Both the position numbers and the translations under genes were made by a program. From Acidobacteriota bacterium (GTDB taxonomy: Bacteria > Pseudomonadota > Alphaproteobacteria > Acetobacterales > Acetobacteraceae): DNA of 55,862 nucleotides. Location of the stretch: the NCBI GenBank assembly GCA_903970435.1, contig CAJCIS010000123.1, positions 1-55,862 of the forward strand. Direction: 5' to 3'. The notes beneath the pieces are model-generated. The model was not told where the DNA came from. It worked only from the letters and a program-made list of their open reading frames with translations, and ran no database searches. Below, one piece after another: positions 8,419 through 17,416 of the stretch (its first letter is position 1; the number at the start of each line of letters is the position of its first letter).

Positions 8419-9747
8419 CTACTTGCCGACATAAGCATCAAGATTGCGGTGGAAATTAATCACCGGCACCTCTTGCACAGGATTGGGGCGGCACTTGGTG
8501 AACACTGATGACTTCATGCCCCTCTGAACCTGCGCCATGTTCGAAACATCCTGGTCAATGATGCCCGAAAAACTTTCGCGGGAAGGGTCCAGGATCACCC
8601 GTCGTTGCAGCGGTGGTTCCTTGCCCGGCGCGTAACGGACCAGCGACCATATGTCGAAAATACAACGGTCAGGATTGTCGCCGTCCGGCCTGCCGCGATA
8701 GCACAGCGCACCATCAAACCAAGGCAAGGTCACGAAGTTCGGAAAAATATGCCAGTCGGCACCGGCCTTGGCCATGTGTTCGTAGGTCGCACCTTCCGGA
8801 TAGCCCACGCCCTCCGCCTCCGCTGCCCTGCGGCCCAATTCAACCGCGGTGCCGAACGCCGTCATGGCGTCCACGGCATTGGGCAGAACATTCATCAATT
8901 CGCGCGACGCCTGATAATCGCGTTCGCTGAACAGCGCCTTCAGCGTGTCCTCGTAAATCTGGAAGAACTCCATCACCGCCGGCCGCGCATCTTCCGGTGG
9001 CGGCCGGTTAAGGCGCGGCGAGGGAGTCGCCAATGGCGATAATCCACGCTCATAGGTGAAGACCGAGTGCCTTCCCCTGGCATAGCTGTTTGTGTAATCA
9101 TCGCCGAAAATATGCAGCAACTGCGGATGGGTCGCGGCAACGTGATAGCCCTCAATGAAGGCCTCAACACCAACCTTCCAATTGCATTCCAGATGCAGGG
9201 TGACATACCATCGATACCGCATCTTCTCGAATTCGAACGGCCCCAGCGCGTCGGTTACGCCTTCGAGATAGTCGGCCAGCGATTCCCCCTCGTCACGAAA
9301 ATCGATCCAGACAAACCCCCCCCAGGTCTCGAGCCTCACACGATGAAGGTCCAGTGGCTCCTCGTCCAGCCCGCCTTCCCAGTCTTCACGGTCCTGAACG
9401 CGCAGATTTTTCCCGTCCAGGTCGAACAGCCAGCCGTGGTAGCCGCAACGCAGCACGCTGGCCTTGCCGCAACCCGCAACGAGGCGCCGGCCGCGATGCG
9501 GGCAGACATTGTGATACGCAATGATATTACCGCTTTTGGCGCGCGCGACGATGATCGACTCGTCGGCAATTTCGTAGGTCAGGAAATCGCCAATCTCCGG
9601 AATCTCTTCCTCGCGACAAGCAATTTGCCAAGTCCGCGGCCACAGGAGCCGCTTCTCCTTCTCGGCGAATTCGTGCGAGATATAGCGCGAAGGATCAAGC
9701 GTCGTGAGCGGCCGGCTACCTGGATATGAATTCGTCACGTCGCGCAC
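8419..9747 (-). CDS. Rieske non-heme iron oxygenase, alpha subunit
   Basis: A 442-residue ring-hydroxylating oxygenase. The Rieske [2Fe-2S] site is CPHRGRR (Cys82, His84) and CGYHGW (Cys101, His104). The mononuclear iron site is EAFIEGYHVAATH, with His202, His207 and the bridging acid Glu199; a third acidic ligand is expected in IIDQDVSNMAQVQRG near the C-terminus. No beta subunit, ferredoxin or reductase is encoded nearby, so electrons must come from elsewhere. GTG at 9747 has a GAGAGGGG ribosome site. It probably hydroxylates a ring or alkyl carbon of the pathway substrate. Confidence 0.93.
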   Translation of the reverse strand: MRDVTNSYPGSRPLTTLDPSRYISHEFAEKEKRLLWPRTWQIACREEEIPEIGDFLTYEIADESIIVARAKSGNIIAYHNVCPHRGRRLVAGCGKASVLRCGYHGWLFDLDGKNLRVQDREDWEGGLDEEPLDLHRVRLETWGGFVWIDFRDEGESLADYLEGVTDALGPFEFEKMRYRWYVTLHLECNWKVGVEAFIEGYHVAATHPQLLHIFGDDYTNSYARGRHSVFTYERGLSPLATPSPRLNRPPPEDARPAVMEFFQIYEDTLKALFSERDYQASRELMNVLPNAVDAMTAFGTAVELGRRAAEAEGVGYPEGATYEHMAKAGADWHIFPNFVTLPWFDGALCYRGRPDGDNPDRCIFDIWSLVRYAPGKEPPLQRRVILDPSRESFSGIIDQDVSNMAQVQRGMKSSVFTKCRPNPVQEVPVINFHRNLDAYVGK

Positions 9748-9780
9748 TACCCCTCTCTGATTTGGCAGGCCCCAAAAAAT

Positions 9781-9820
9781 AAAAGCTTCTTGGTTCTTTT
9801 TTCAAAAAAGAACTACTTCC
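9781..9820 (+). repeat. AT-rich hairpin repeat, copy 5
   Basis: GTTC/GAAC version, one T shorter in the loop. It lies about 100 bases past the stop of the ThDP enzyme gene, CTTCC side facing it. Confidence 0.88.
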
Positions 9821-9920
9821 CACTTCCCACCCCGTGCCGAACACCGACAGGTGCGAGGCTATCACCCGGCCGCTGCCGTCTCTTGACCTTATCAGACAAG
9901 CCTTCGCGGCGATCGCGCCC

Positions 9921-11627
9921 TTACTGCTGCCCCTCCGCGTACCAAGTTCTAAACTCCTGGTAATTCGGCATTTCTTCCGAATTGGCTTTTGGGTCGATAA
10001 CGACATGAACAACTGCGGTCTTGCCGCTGGCGTAAGCCCGCTCGATCGCGGGCACGATATCTTCTTCCCGTTCCACGTATTCGCCGTGGCACCCCAGGCC
10101 TTCCGCGGTCTTGTCGAAGCGCACGTCCTTGCTCCAATGCACCCCTGTTTCCGCAGACTGCATCCCGAAGGTGCGTTTATACACGCCAACTTCGAGGCCC
10201 CATTGGTTGTCGACACCGACCACGCAAACCAGAGGCAGCTTCAGGCGTGCGGCGGTTTCCAGCTCCGAAATATGGAAAAGAAAAGCGGAGTCGCTGGTCA
10301 AAAGCATGACAGGCCGCTTTCTGCCATCCGCAACCGACGCGCCCACGGCGTAGGGAAGACCGGTCCCCAGATGGCCAAAATTCTGGTTCCAGATCACGTC
10401 GTGCGGTTTGGCCTGCGAATAGGTCCATTGGAATATCACCGTGGCGCCACCATCGCGCACCATGATGCCGTCTTTCGGGAAAGCCTTTGTCGCCTCGACA
10501 ACAAATCGCGCCGGGTGGATCGGCGTGCGGCCCGATGGCGCGCTCGCGGCCAGTTCCGCCAACTTGTCGGCATCCTGCTTGACCCACCGTTCAAGGTCCG
10601 GCGCCGGCAAGTGCTCAGACCCATGCAGCGCCGCCACCAGTTGCGGAACAATTGCGCGCAGGTCGCCAACCAGCGGCACGTCGATCGGCCGATTTATACC
10701 GATCGCGGAGGGATCTTGCTCGACATAGATCCATTTCCGGCTGGCATTGTTGTCAGCCCAGTGGCGCGAACGGCCGTAATGCACCGGCTCGCCTATTTCG
10801 GTGCCCAGAGCGATACAAAGATCGGATTTCACCACTGCCTCTACCGCGGACGCTGAAAACCCGTACGGAAATGTCCGTTCCTCCAGCCCCTCGATAAAGG
10901 AAGTGCCGCCGGACGTCTGAATCACCGGGCATTGCAGCAGGTCCGCCAACGCCTTGACCGGCGCGCCCGATCGCGACGTGTGCACGCCGTGGCCCACCAG
11001 CAGGATCGGGTTTGCCGCCGCACGGATGAAAGATACCGCCTGGGCGATTTCTTTGGCGCCCGCGCTCTGGTTCGTGAGGCGATAGGCACGCGGCGCGAGC
11101 GGCGCCGGCACGTCGAGTTCCTGCAGGATGACATTGGCCGGATATTCGACATACACCGGCCCCGGCCTGCCGGACATCGAACGGCGCACCGCCTCGCGAA
11201 TGATCTCGTCCGTCTGATCGGCATATTCGATGGAAGCGCAATATTTGACCGACGCCTCGAACAGGCCGGCCTGCTGCACGAATTGAATTCGCCCGCGGCG
11301 CACACGCTGTTCGGTAATGCGGGCGCGCTGGCCGCCAATAAAAATGACAGGCGAATTCTCCACCTTGGCGCACATCATGGCGCCGGCCATATTGGCAATA
11401 CCCGGCCCGAGCGTGCCGATGCAAAAGCCGGGTTTGCCGGTCATGCGTGAAGCGGCCTCCGCCATAAATCCCGCGCATTGTTCGTGATGCGGTGTCACCA
11501 CCTGCCAACCGCGGCTTTCCGCCTCCAGGAACATGTGAACGAAATTCGGGTCGGGAATGCCGAACAACGTATTGATACCCTCGGCTTCCAAGAGTTGCAG
11601 GATGCGTTCGTAAACAGCTACGGGCAC
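9921..11627 (-). CDS. Thiamine diphosphate-dependent enzyme (acetolactate synthase/benzoylformate decarboxylase type)
   Basis: A 568-residue ThDP enzyme with the usual Pyr, central and PP domains. Glu49 in HHEQCAGFMAEA is the conserved activator glutamate. The PP-domain cofactor motif, normally GDG followed about 27 residues later by Asn, reads SDS (445-447) with Asn474. The Asp and Asn metal ligands are kept but both glycines are serine. Possible activities are decarboxylation, carboligation or C-C cleavage of an acyl-CoA or cyclic diketone; sequence alone cannot choose. GTG at 11627 has an AGGAGT ribosome site. Confidence 0.88.
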   Translation of the reverse strand: MPVAVYERILQLLEAEGINTLFGIPDPNFVHMFLEAESRGWQVVTPHHEQCAGFMAEAASRMTGKPGFCIGTLGPGIANMAGAMMCAKVENSPVIFIGGQRARITEQRVRRGRIQFVQQAGLFEASVKYCASIEYADQTDEIIREAVRRSMSGRPGPVYVEYPANVILQELDVPAPLAPRAYRLTNQSAGAKEIAQAVSFIRAAANPILLVGHGVHTSRSGAPVKALADLLQCPVIQTSGGTSFIEGLEERTFPYGFSASAVEAVVKSDLCIALGTEIGEPVHYGRSRHWADNNASRKWIYVEQDPSAIGINRPIDVPLVGDLRAIVPQLVAALHGSEHLPAPDLERWVKQDADKLAELAASAPSGRTPIHPARFVVEATKAFPKDGIMVRDGGATVIFQWTYSQAKPHDVIWNQNFGHLGTGLPYAVGASVADGRKRPVMLLTSDSAFLFHISELETAARLKLPLVCVVGVDNQWGLEVGVYKRTFGMQSAETGVHWSKDVRFDKTAEGLGCHGEYVEREEDIVPAIERAYASGKTAVVHVVIDPKANSEEMPNYQEFRTWYAEGQQ

Positions 11628-11658
11628 AATTTACTCCTGATGGGTTCGAGATGATTCA

Positions 11659-11700
11659 AGAAAGTAGTTCTTTTTTGAAAAAAGAACCAAAAAACTTTTG
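11659..11700 (-). repeat. AT-rich hairpin repeat, copy 6
   Basis: GTTC/GAAC version. It lies between two leftward genes with its AAGAAAG side towards the start of the ThDP gene, opposite to the usual orientation. Confidence 0.88.
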
Positions 11701-11736
11701 TTCTGTTCTGATGTGCAAAGGAAATATACTTCTTCC

Positions 11737-12429
11737 TTAATATCCCCGCGTCGATGTCCAGTGCTCCACCTCGCCAGGCTTGTAGGATTCGCCAGGCACT
11801 TTGCCCGACGCGGTTTTCAGGTCAAAACCTATCGGGTCGGGCGACTCCAGCTGAACGCCGAACGTCGAAAGCGCCCAGCTCGTCATCACATAGTGACCGA
11901 TCGAAAACACCAGATCCATCAATTGCCTGCGGTCGAAATATTTGCCGAGCACCGCCCAGGTCTGTTCGCCAATGCGTCCGGCATCGATCATTTCGTCCAC
12001 CGCGCACACGGCAGCCTCGTCCTGTTCGTTCCACGTGCCCGCCGAAGCGGCGCTGCGCAGGTGACCTATCTCATCGAGCGTAAGGCCGGCCTTGAGCCCG
12101 TAGCCGACGTGATTGTGCCACTCATATTCCGATTTCACGCGCCATGCGACGCGCAGGATAATGATTTCAAGCACCCGCGTGGAAAGCGAGTTGTTGACCA
12201 GGAGATGCTTGCTCCAGATGTTGAAAGCCTTGCCCAGGTCCGGATGATTGCCCATCACCATGATGATGTTTGTCTTCGAACCTTCCTCCCAGGAATTAGG
12301 CTCCCCCCAGAAGGCGAACACTTCGCGCGCCGCATCGGTCCATTCCGCGCGTGGCAACGGCAGAATACGGGGCGTAATGACCGTCGGCGCCGGCCATGGC
12401 AACGCGAAGTCCGGTTCGTTCTCGGCCAC
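11737..12429 (-). CDS. Carboxymuconolactone decarboxylase/AhpD-like protein
   Basis: A 230-residue all-helical protein resembling the CMD family. The core helices contain RVLEIIILRVAWRVKSEYEWHNHVGYG. The CxxC pair of AhpD peroxidase enzymes is absent, with WHNH in its place, so a redox role is unlikely. In catabolic clusters such proteins are often present but rarely assigned a reaction. GTG at 12429 has a GGGAG ribosome site, 31 bases after the ligase gene stop, so it is probably co-transcribed with it. Confidence 0.82.
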   Translation of the reverse strand: MAENEPDFALPWPAPTVITPRILPLPRAEWTDAAREVFAFWGEPNSWEEGSKTNIIMVMGNHPDLGKAFNIWSKHLLVNNSLSTRVLEIIILRVAWRVKSEYEWHNHVGYGLKAGLTLDEIGHLRSAASAGTWNEQDEAAVCAVDEMIDAGRIGEQTWAVLGKYFDRRQLMDLVFSIGHYVMTSWALSTFGVQLESPDPIGFDLKTASGKVPGESYKPGEVEHWTSTRGY

Positions 12430-12460
12430 TATGCAACTCCCTGCGTGTCATGGTGCACCA

Positions 12461-14188
12461 TCACCGGGTCCCGGCGCCATCGGCTACCGCCTGCGCCAGC
12501 CGCCGGGAAACGAGATCCCGCAACTCGCTCGTCTTCACCTTGGCACTTCCCGTCAGGCGCAGCTCGTCTTCGGAAAAAAACAGCACCCGGCGCGGAACCT
12601 TGTAGCTGGCCAGCTTCTCCCGCATGAACGCGCGCACACTCTCTTCGTCCAGAACCCTGCCGTCATGCGGCACAATGCACGTGACCACCAATTCGCCCAA
12701 CGTTTCGTGCGGCACCCCAACCGTTTGCGCCACCCGCACACCGGGGCAATCCCTGACCACCTCGTCCACCTCAATGGGGGAGACGTTGGCGCCACCCGTC
12801 TTGATGATGTCGTTCAGGCGGCCCTCCCAGAACAGACGGCCCGATGCATCGATATACCCGCCGTCGCCGGTCGGAAAATACCCCTCGTCGTCCAATGTCT
12901 GATCCAGCGGCACACCAAGATATCCCAACATGAGCGTGGGACCTTTGATGGCAATTTCGCCACGCTGGCCCAGCGGCACCACTCTGCCCGTCAGCGGATC
13001 GACGATCTTGAGGCTGTTGCCGGGCAGCGGCAAACCATGGCTGCCGCCGGCCTCGTCGCGCGACGTATTTGCCGGAAAGCCAGTGCTGAGCGTGAATGTT
13101 TCAGTGTTGCCATAGCAATGGCGCGGCTCGATCCAGCTTGTTCGCACGGTGGCATGCCGCGCCACCGGCGTTTCGATATCGACATAGACAAGCGACGACA
13201 AATCGGCGCGCTCCCAGTTTTCGGCCGCCTCGAGCTGCGCCCATTGGTGCGGCCACGCAAACAGAAAACTCACCCGCTCGCTCGCCATCAAATCGAGCGC
13301 CTCCTCCGGCTGAAATGTTCGTTGCAATACCAGAGAACCTCCCGCCGCCAGGGTGGCACCCAGCACCATGGCGAAATTGCCCGACCAGAAGAAGCCGTTC
13401 GCGGTCCAGCTGCGCACGCCGTCGCCAAGCCCCAGCATGCGCCGCATGCGCCAAAGCTGGATCGTCACGCCGCGATGCGCGCTCAATATTCCCTTCGGCC
13501 GCCCGGTGGAGCCCGACGAAAAGAACAGCAAGGCCAATTCGGCGGGCAGCACCGTCGCCGCGCGCGCATTCACATGCGCGTCCGGCACATCGGCACCGCA
13601 CGCAAGAAAATTCTGCCAGTTTTCAATCGCACCCATCGGCGCGGTATCGTCAACCACCGTCACGCGCCGCAAAAAAGGAAATCTGTCGGACCGCAGCCCG
13701 CCCGGCGCCGCCGCCTCAATCCGCGGCTCGAGCGCGCACAGCATCGCGGCAAAATCCCTCTTCAGAACACGACGTTCCAGAAGCAGCACGGAACAGGCGG
13801 AACTCGCGAGAAGATAATCGAGCTCGCTCTGCGTGGAAAACGTGCTGAGCGGCGTCGCCACCCCGCCCGCCAACGCCGTCCCGAAAACGCTCGACAGGAA
13901 TTCCGCCCGGTTGGTCATCAGCACGCCAACCCGCTCGCCCTTGCCGAGCCCGCCGGCGATCAGGCTTTTTGCCACTGCAACGGAACGATCCCACAGGTCG
14001 CGGTAACACCACCGTTCCATCGAACCGTCAGCGCAACGCTGAACCACGGCTTCACGTGCCGCATAGCGCTCGGTCACCTCACGGATGAAACCGCAGAGCG
14101 TTGCCACGCCGATCTCCGGCTCCATCGCCAGCGGCATGCCCCTCACGCTGGAAAGCGACTGATGTTGCACGAACCGATGATCATTCAT
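12461..14188 (-). CDS. Acyl-CoA synthetase (AMP-forming)
   Basis: A 575-residue member of the ANL adenylating family that would activate a carboxylic acid to its CoA thioester. Motifs in order: P-loop SSGSTGRPKG (224-233), YGNTE (359-363), TGDGGY (440-445), the hinge segment GRLNDIIKTGGANVSPIEVDEV (456-477), and the C-terminal catalytic Lys at 550 or 552 in GSAKVK. ATG at 14188 is preceded by AGGATGGG. It sits between the MaoC and CMD-like genes and is the likely entry step of the CoA-dependent part of the pathway. Confidence 0.93.
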   Translation of the reverse strand: MNDHRFVQHQSLSSVRGMPLAMEPEIGVATLCGFIREVTERYAAREAVVQRCADGSMERWCYRDLWDRSVAVAKSLIAGGLGKGERVGVLMTNRAEFLSSVFGTALAGGVATPLSTFSTQSELDYLLASSACSVLLLERRVLKRDFAAMLCALEPRIEAAAPGGLRSDRFPFLRRVTVVDDTAPMGAIENWQNFLACGADVPDAHVNARAATVLPAELALLFFSSGSTGRPKGILSAHRGVTIQLWRMRRMLGLGDGVRSWTANGFFWSGNFAMVLGATLAAGGSLVLQRTFQPEEALDLMASERVSFLFAWPHQWAQLEAAENWERADLSSLVYVDIETPVARHATVRTSWIEPRHCYGNTETFTLSTGFPANTSRDEAGGSHGLPLPGNSLKIVDPLTGRVVPLGQRGEIAIKGPTLMLGYLGVPLDQTLDDEGYFPTGDGGYIDASGRLFWEGRLNDIIKTGGANVSPIEVDEVVRDCPGVRVAQTVGVPHETLGELVVTCIVPHDGRVLDEESVRAFMREKLASYKVPRRVLFFSEDELRLTGSAKVKTSELRDLVSRRLAQAVADGAGTR

Positions 14189-14222
14189 GACAGGCCCATC
14201 CTGTCCCCCGGCTGCCTGGCGA

Positions 14223-15422
14223 TCAGTACGGCAGTTCCACTTCGTTCATGGCAGTAACGACCTTCTTGCCGTCCTGATTGGTCATCGTCGTCTGTACCCG
14301 CACAACCGGAAATCCCCAGGAGGCGTTTTCGATTTTCTCGGTCACGACACCATCGATGAACGTAACATCGCCTTCGAACGCCGGGCCGCGAAAATCCGAC
14401 TTTGCGTAACGAACCATGCCGTCATGACCGGCCCACGATGCCAGGTAATCGGTATTCCACGCCGCCATGGTCGCGCCATACCCATAGGCACGCGCCATGC
14501 CCACCTGCTCGGCCTTGCCGTTATCGATATGACCGCGTGACGGACCGACATAGATACCATCCCGCAGCCGCGGATCGATCAAGGCCGCTTCCTCGTCGAA
14601 GCCGAAGCCCTCGATCCATCCCATGTCCTGATTGATCCACGGATCTTCCAGCCCCTCCGGCGCGGTCCAGTAAAAACTGCCCCAGATATTGAATATGAAC
14701 GCACGATACTCCGTCGTGAAACTGGCGATGGAGTGCGGGCCGATGACGCGCCGCGGCAAGTTGTCGCCCACCTGCACCTCATCCCAATGCGGCGACTTGC
14801 CCGCCCGGTTGGCCATGAACCAGTCACGCCGGATCCGATCGATGCCGGCCAGTTCGTCCACGGTCCAACGCTTCAATGCGCCCGCGGTACCTTCGTACAT
14901 GCCGCGCTTCTGCGCCTCCGCGGCCAAGTAACGAATGACCGTGGAGCGCGACTTGGCAACCAGGTTGCCGTGCTGGTTGCGGTGCGTGGTATCCCCGCGC
15001 GCAAACATCGTGGGCCCGGCGAACTTCGTATCGGCCAGTTTATAATCATGGAACCGGCGCTCCTGGAAGAGCTGGTCGCCCGGCCGCACATGGGTGCCGT
15101 ACCACCACCATTCCTCGCCGCCAAAGATCAAATGCGAACCGGGAATACACCCGGCGCAGGCGCCCTGTGTACCGTGCCCATAATCTAACGCCACGGCGAT
15201 GGATTGCGGCGCGATAATGCCGCCGAACTTGGTGCCGCGCGCGAAATTCTCATCCCAGTGCAGCGGATTGACGTAGTCCATCGCCATCACCCAGCGGCGG
15301 ATATCGGTCTTGTTGCAAGGCTCCCACAACTGACCCCCGCCCACCAGCTTGCCGACCCGGTGTTCGACATCGCTGACGTCCAGCATCAATGCCGCGTCGA
15401 CATCCGCCACTCCATCCTCCAT
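14223..15422 (-). CDS. MaoC-like double-hotdog protein (acyl-CoA hydratase/dehydratase family)
   Basis: A 399-residue protein with two hotdog modules. The N-terminal one has DYVNPLHWDENFARGTKFGG (start about residue 49), a variant of the hydratase-2 motif with one extra residue between Asp and Asn. The C-terminal module contains YGYGATMAAWNTDYLASW. It probably hydrates an enoyl-CoA made by the neighbouring dehydrogenases and could pair with the DUF35 protein. ATG at 15422 was chosen; a TTG at 15449 would add nine residues, and neither has a convincing ribosome site. The ligase gene follows after 34 bases. Confidence 0.83.
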   Translation of the reverse strand: MEDGVADVDAALMLDVSDVEHRVGKLVGGGQLWEPCNKTDIRRWVMAMDYVNPLHWDENFARGTKFGGIIAPQSIAVALDYGHGTQGACAGCIPGSHLIFGGEEWWWYGTHVRPGDQLFQERRFHDYKLADTKFAGPTMFARGDTTHRNQHGNLVAKSRSTVIRYLAAEAQKRGMYEGTAGALKRWTVDELAGIDRIRRDWFMANRAGKSPHWDEVQVGDNLPRRVIGPHSIASFTTEYRAFIFNIWGSFYWTAPEGLEDPWINQDMGWIEGFGFDEEAALIDPRLRDGIYVGPSRGHIDNGKAEQVGMARAYGYGATMAAWNTDYLASWAGHDGMVRYAKSDFRGPAFEGDVTFIDGVVTEKIENASWGFPVVRVQTTMTNQDGKKVVTAMNEVELPY

Positions 15423-15493
15423 CGCCACTTGTTTCGTGGTGTGCGGCAAGGTGGAACGGCTTGCTTGACCGATGGAGACAAAAGCGATAGCCG

Positions 15494-15528
15494 CTCCTTC
15501 CCGAAGAAAAGAACCAAGAGACTTTTAT
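15494..15528 (-). repeat. AT-rich hairpin repeat, copy 7 (half copy)
   Basis: It keeps the AAAAGTCTCTTGG side and one arm of the CTTTTCTTC type; the other arm is lost. It forms an inverted doublet with copy 8 across about 19 bases. Confidence 0.75.
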
Positions 15529-15547
15529 CCCTGCGCCGGCACAAGGA

Positions 15548-15588
15548 GAAAAGTTTTTGGTTCTTTTTTTCAAAAAAGAACTACTTTT
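15548..15588 (+). repeat. AT-rich hairpin repeat, copy 8
   Basis: GTTC/GAAC version with perfect arms, eight bases past the stop of the AraC-type gene. Confidence 0.92.
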
Positions 15589-15595
15589 GTTTTGT

Positions 15596-16654
15596 TTACT
15601 GAACGCGCCCCCGCGACCTCACCTGCGTCGGCGACGCGGAAAGCCAGCGATTACACCGACGGCTCATGACGGATTGTTCCGCAAAGCCCAGCTTTTCCGA
15701 AATGCGCGCCAGACCCAGGTCGGTCTGCTGCAAATAGTACAGCATGATGTCGCGCCGCACCTCGTCCCTGATTTTTTGAAACGACGTGCCTTCCGCCGCC
15801 AGCCGCCGGTGCAGCGTCCGCGGATGCAAATGAAGTTCCTCGGCCACCCGTTCGTTCGTGCACGCCTCGGTTCCCAGCAACTGTCGGATCAGCCCGCGCG
15901 CCTGCGCGCTCAGCGGTGGATGATGGCAGGTAAATTCGGCGTCGATATAGGCCGCCGCCTGCCGGTACGCCTGCGTGTCCGGGGCCACGATCGCGCGCGC
16001 CAGGTCGCGCTCCGCGAATACCACGCCATCCTCGTTCTGACCAAAAAACACGTCGCACCCGAAATAGCGGTGATACCGCGAAACCGGTGCGACGGGTTGA
16101 TGGCGGAAATGAACCTGCCGGGCCCTGGAATAACCGTCGGTGAGTTCCATCGCGGTCTGATGGCCCAGCAGCATCAGCTGCTCGGTCACCTGGCAACGGT
16201 TGGGTAGCTGGTCCAGCAGAATATCGTGCCCGGCGAAATACGTGCGTTCCGACGGGCAATGCTTCAGCGACATGCGCACCGCCAGGCTGTGCGCATAGCC
16301 GTGCAACGTCACGTAGGCCAGCGCGTCCCCCAGCGTGGCCGAATTCCGCATCACGTGCCCGAGCGGCCCGAACATCGCGCCGCCACGCTGCAGCCGCGCC
16401 AGCCGCATGCCGAAATCAGGGCACCGCAGCTCCGTCGCCGCAATCTCCATCAGGTGAACGATCTGACGATAGGTTGCATTGATGCCCGCACGCGACACGC
16501 TCTGCGGGCTCACCCCCGCCATGTCGAACAGCGCCTGCGGATCACCCTGAAGCTCCAGCACGAGCTCCGGAAAGAAGCGCAGCATCTTTGCATGCACAAC
16601 CTCGAAGCTTTCCTGAACGCCGGCCTCTCGAACCACCTGGGAACTATGTCCCAT
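15596..16654 (-). CDS. AraC-family transcriptional regulator (OruR/ArgR-like)
   Basis: A 352-residue regulator with an arabinose-binding-like N-terminal effector domain (about 20-210) and a C-terminal double helix-turn-helix: NERVAEELHLHPRTLHRRL, then ISEKLGFAEQSVMSRRCNRW. ATG at 16654 has a GGGAGAA ribosome site seven bases upstream; the open frame to 16723 was rejected. It is divergent from the NTF2-like/monooxygenase operon, with about 160 bases between the starts. That placement suggests it controls the catabolic island, probably as an activator responding to substrate. Confidence 0.92.
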   Translation of the reverse strand: MGHSSQVVREAGVQESFEVVHAKMLRFFPELVLELQGDPQALFDMAGVSPQSVSRAGINATYRQIVHLMEIAATELRCPDFGMRLARLQRGGAMFGPLGHVMRNSATLGDALAYVTLHGYAHSLAVRMSLKHCPSERTYFAGHDILLDQLPNRCQVTEQLMLLGHQTAMELTDGYSRARQVHFRHQPVAPVSRYHRYFGCDVFFGQNEDGVVFAERDLARAIVAPDTQAYRQAAAYIDAEFTCHHPPLSAQARGLIRQLLGTEACTNERVAEELHLHPRTLHRRLAAEGTSFQKIRDEVRRDIMLYYLQQTDLGLARISEKLGFAEQSVMSRRCNRWLSASPTQVRSRGRVQ

Positions 16655-16812
16655 GCCATTTCTCCCAAACTCTTTTAACATGGCGCCGCGCACGGCCATG
16701 CGATTGCCACTAAGCCACCGCATTTGTCCGCTTCGGTCAAGCTGTCATCGCGGTCTTGCGGCTACTCCTCCCCAAAACCGTGCTGCTAGCTGCGGCAGAT
16801 CGGACACAGGGA
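16655..16812. promoter_or_regulatory. Divergent promoter region, AraC gene / monooxygenase operon
   Basis: This 158-base gap separates divergent starts and should contain both promoters and the regulator's binding sites. No unambiguous direct-repeat operator was picked out by eye. Confidence 0.45.
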
Positions 16813-17355
16813 ATGGATGCCATCACGGAAGAGCTCCTGGCCCTTCTCGACCGCGAGAAGATTCGCGCCTGTATCGCGCGCCTCGCGCGCGGCGAGGACC
16901 GCCGCGACCCCGATCTGATCAGCGCCTCATGCTGGCCGGACTTGACCAGCGACTACGGCGTGTTCGCCGGCGGCTTCCACGAATACCTCGCCTGGGTGGT
17001 GCCCGGTTCGCCCGCCGTATCGGTCACCCAGCATGTGCTGGGCCAAAGCCTCGTTGAGCTCGCCGGCGAAACGGCACGTGCGGAAACGCAAATCATCGCC
17101 TATCATCGCGTGAACATGGGCGCGCAGGAACGCGACACCTGCATCGGCGGCCGCTATCTCGACCGGTTCGAGCGGCGCGGGCAGGAATGGCGCCTTGCCC
17201 ATCGCACCATGCTGTATGACTGGTTGCAGGATTTGGGAAACTCGGTTGACTGGTCACAAGGCTTGATGGGCATGAAGTTCAGCAGCGGGCATTTCACCGG
17301 CCGCGCTGCCGGCGACTATAGCGAGATTTTCTTCGGCACAAGTCGCCCTGCATAA
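16813..17355 (+). CDS. NTF2-like (SnoaL-type) protein
   Basis: A 180-residue cone-fold protein. The opening LLDREKIRACIARLARGEDRRDPDLI is typical of SnoaL_4-type proteins near ring-hydroxylating oxygenases and ketosteroid enzymes. Such proteins act as isomerases, dehydratases or small oxygenase subunits. ATG at 16813 sits one or two bases after AGGGA; the open frame starts earlier at 16756 (TTG) but lacks support. It is the first gene of a rightward operon with the Baeyer-Villiger enzyme and an SDR. Confidence 0.82.
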   Translation: MDAITEELLALLDREKIRACIARLARGEDRRDPDLISASCWPDLTSDYGVFAGGFHEYLAWVVPGSPAVSVTQHVLGQSLVELAGETARAETQIIAYHRVNMGAQERDTCIGGRYLDRFERRGQEWRLAHRTMLYDWLQDLGNSVDWSQGLMGMKFSSGHFTGRAAGDYSEIFFGTSRPA

Positions 17356-17416
17356 ACCGCCGAAACGACCGACCGTCCGCGATGCGACGCCATATCTCGA
17401 CATTCTGGGAGCAAAT

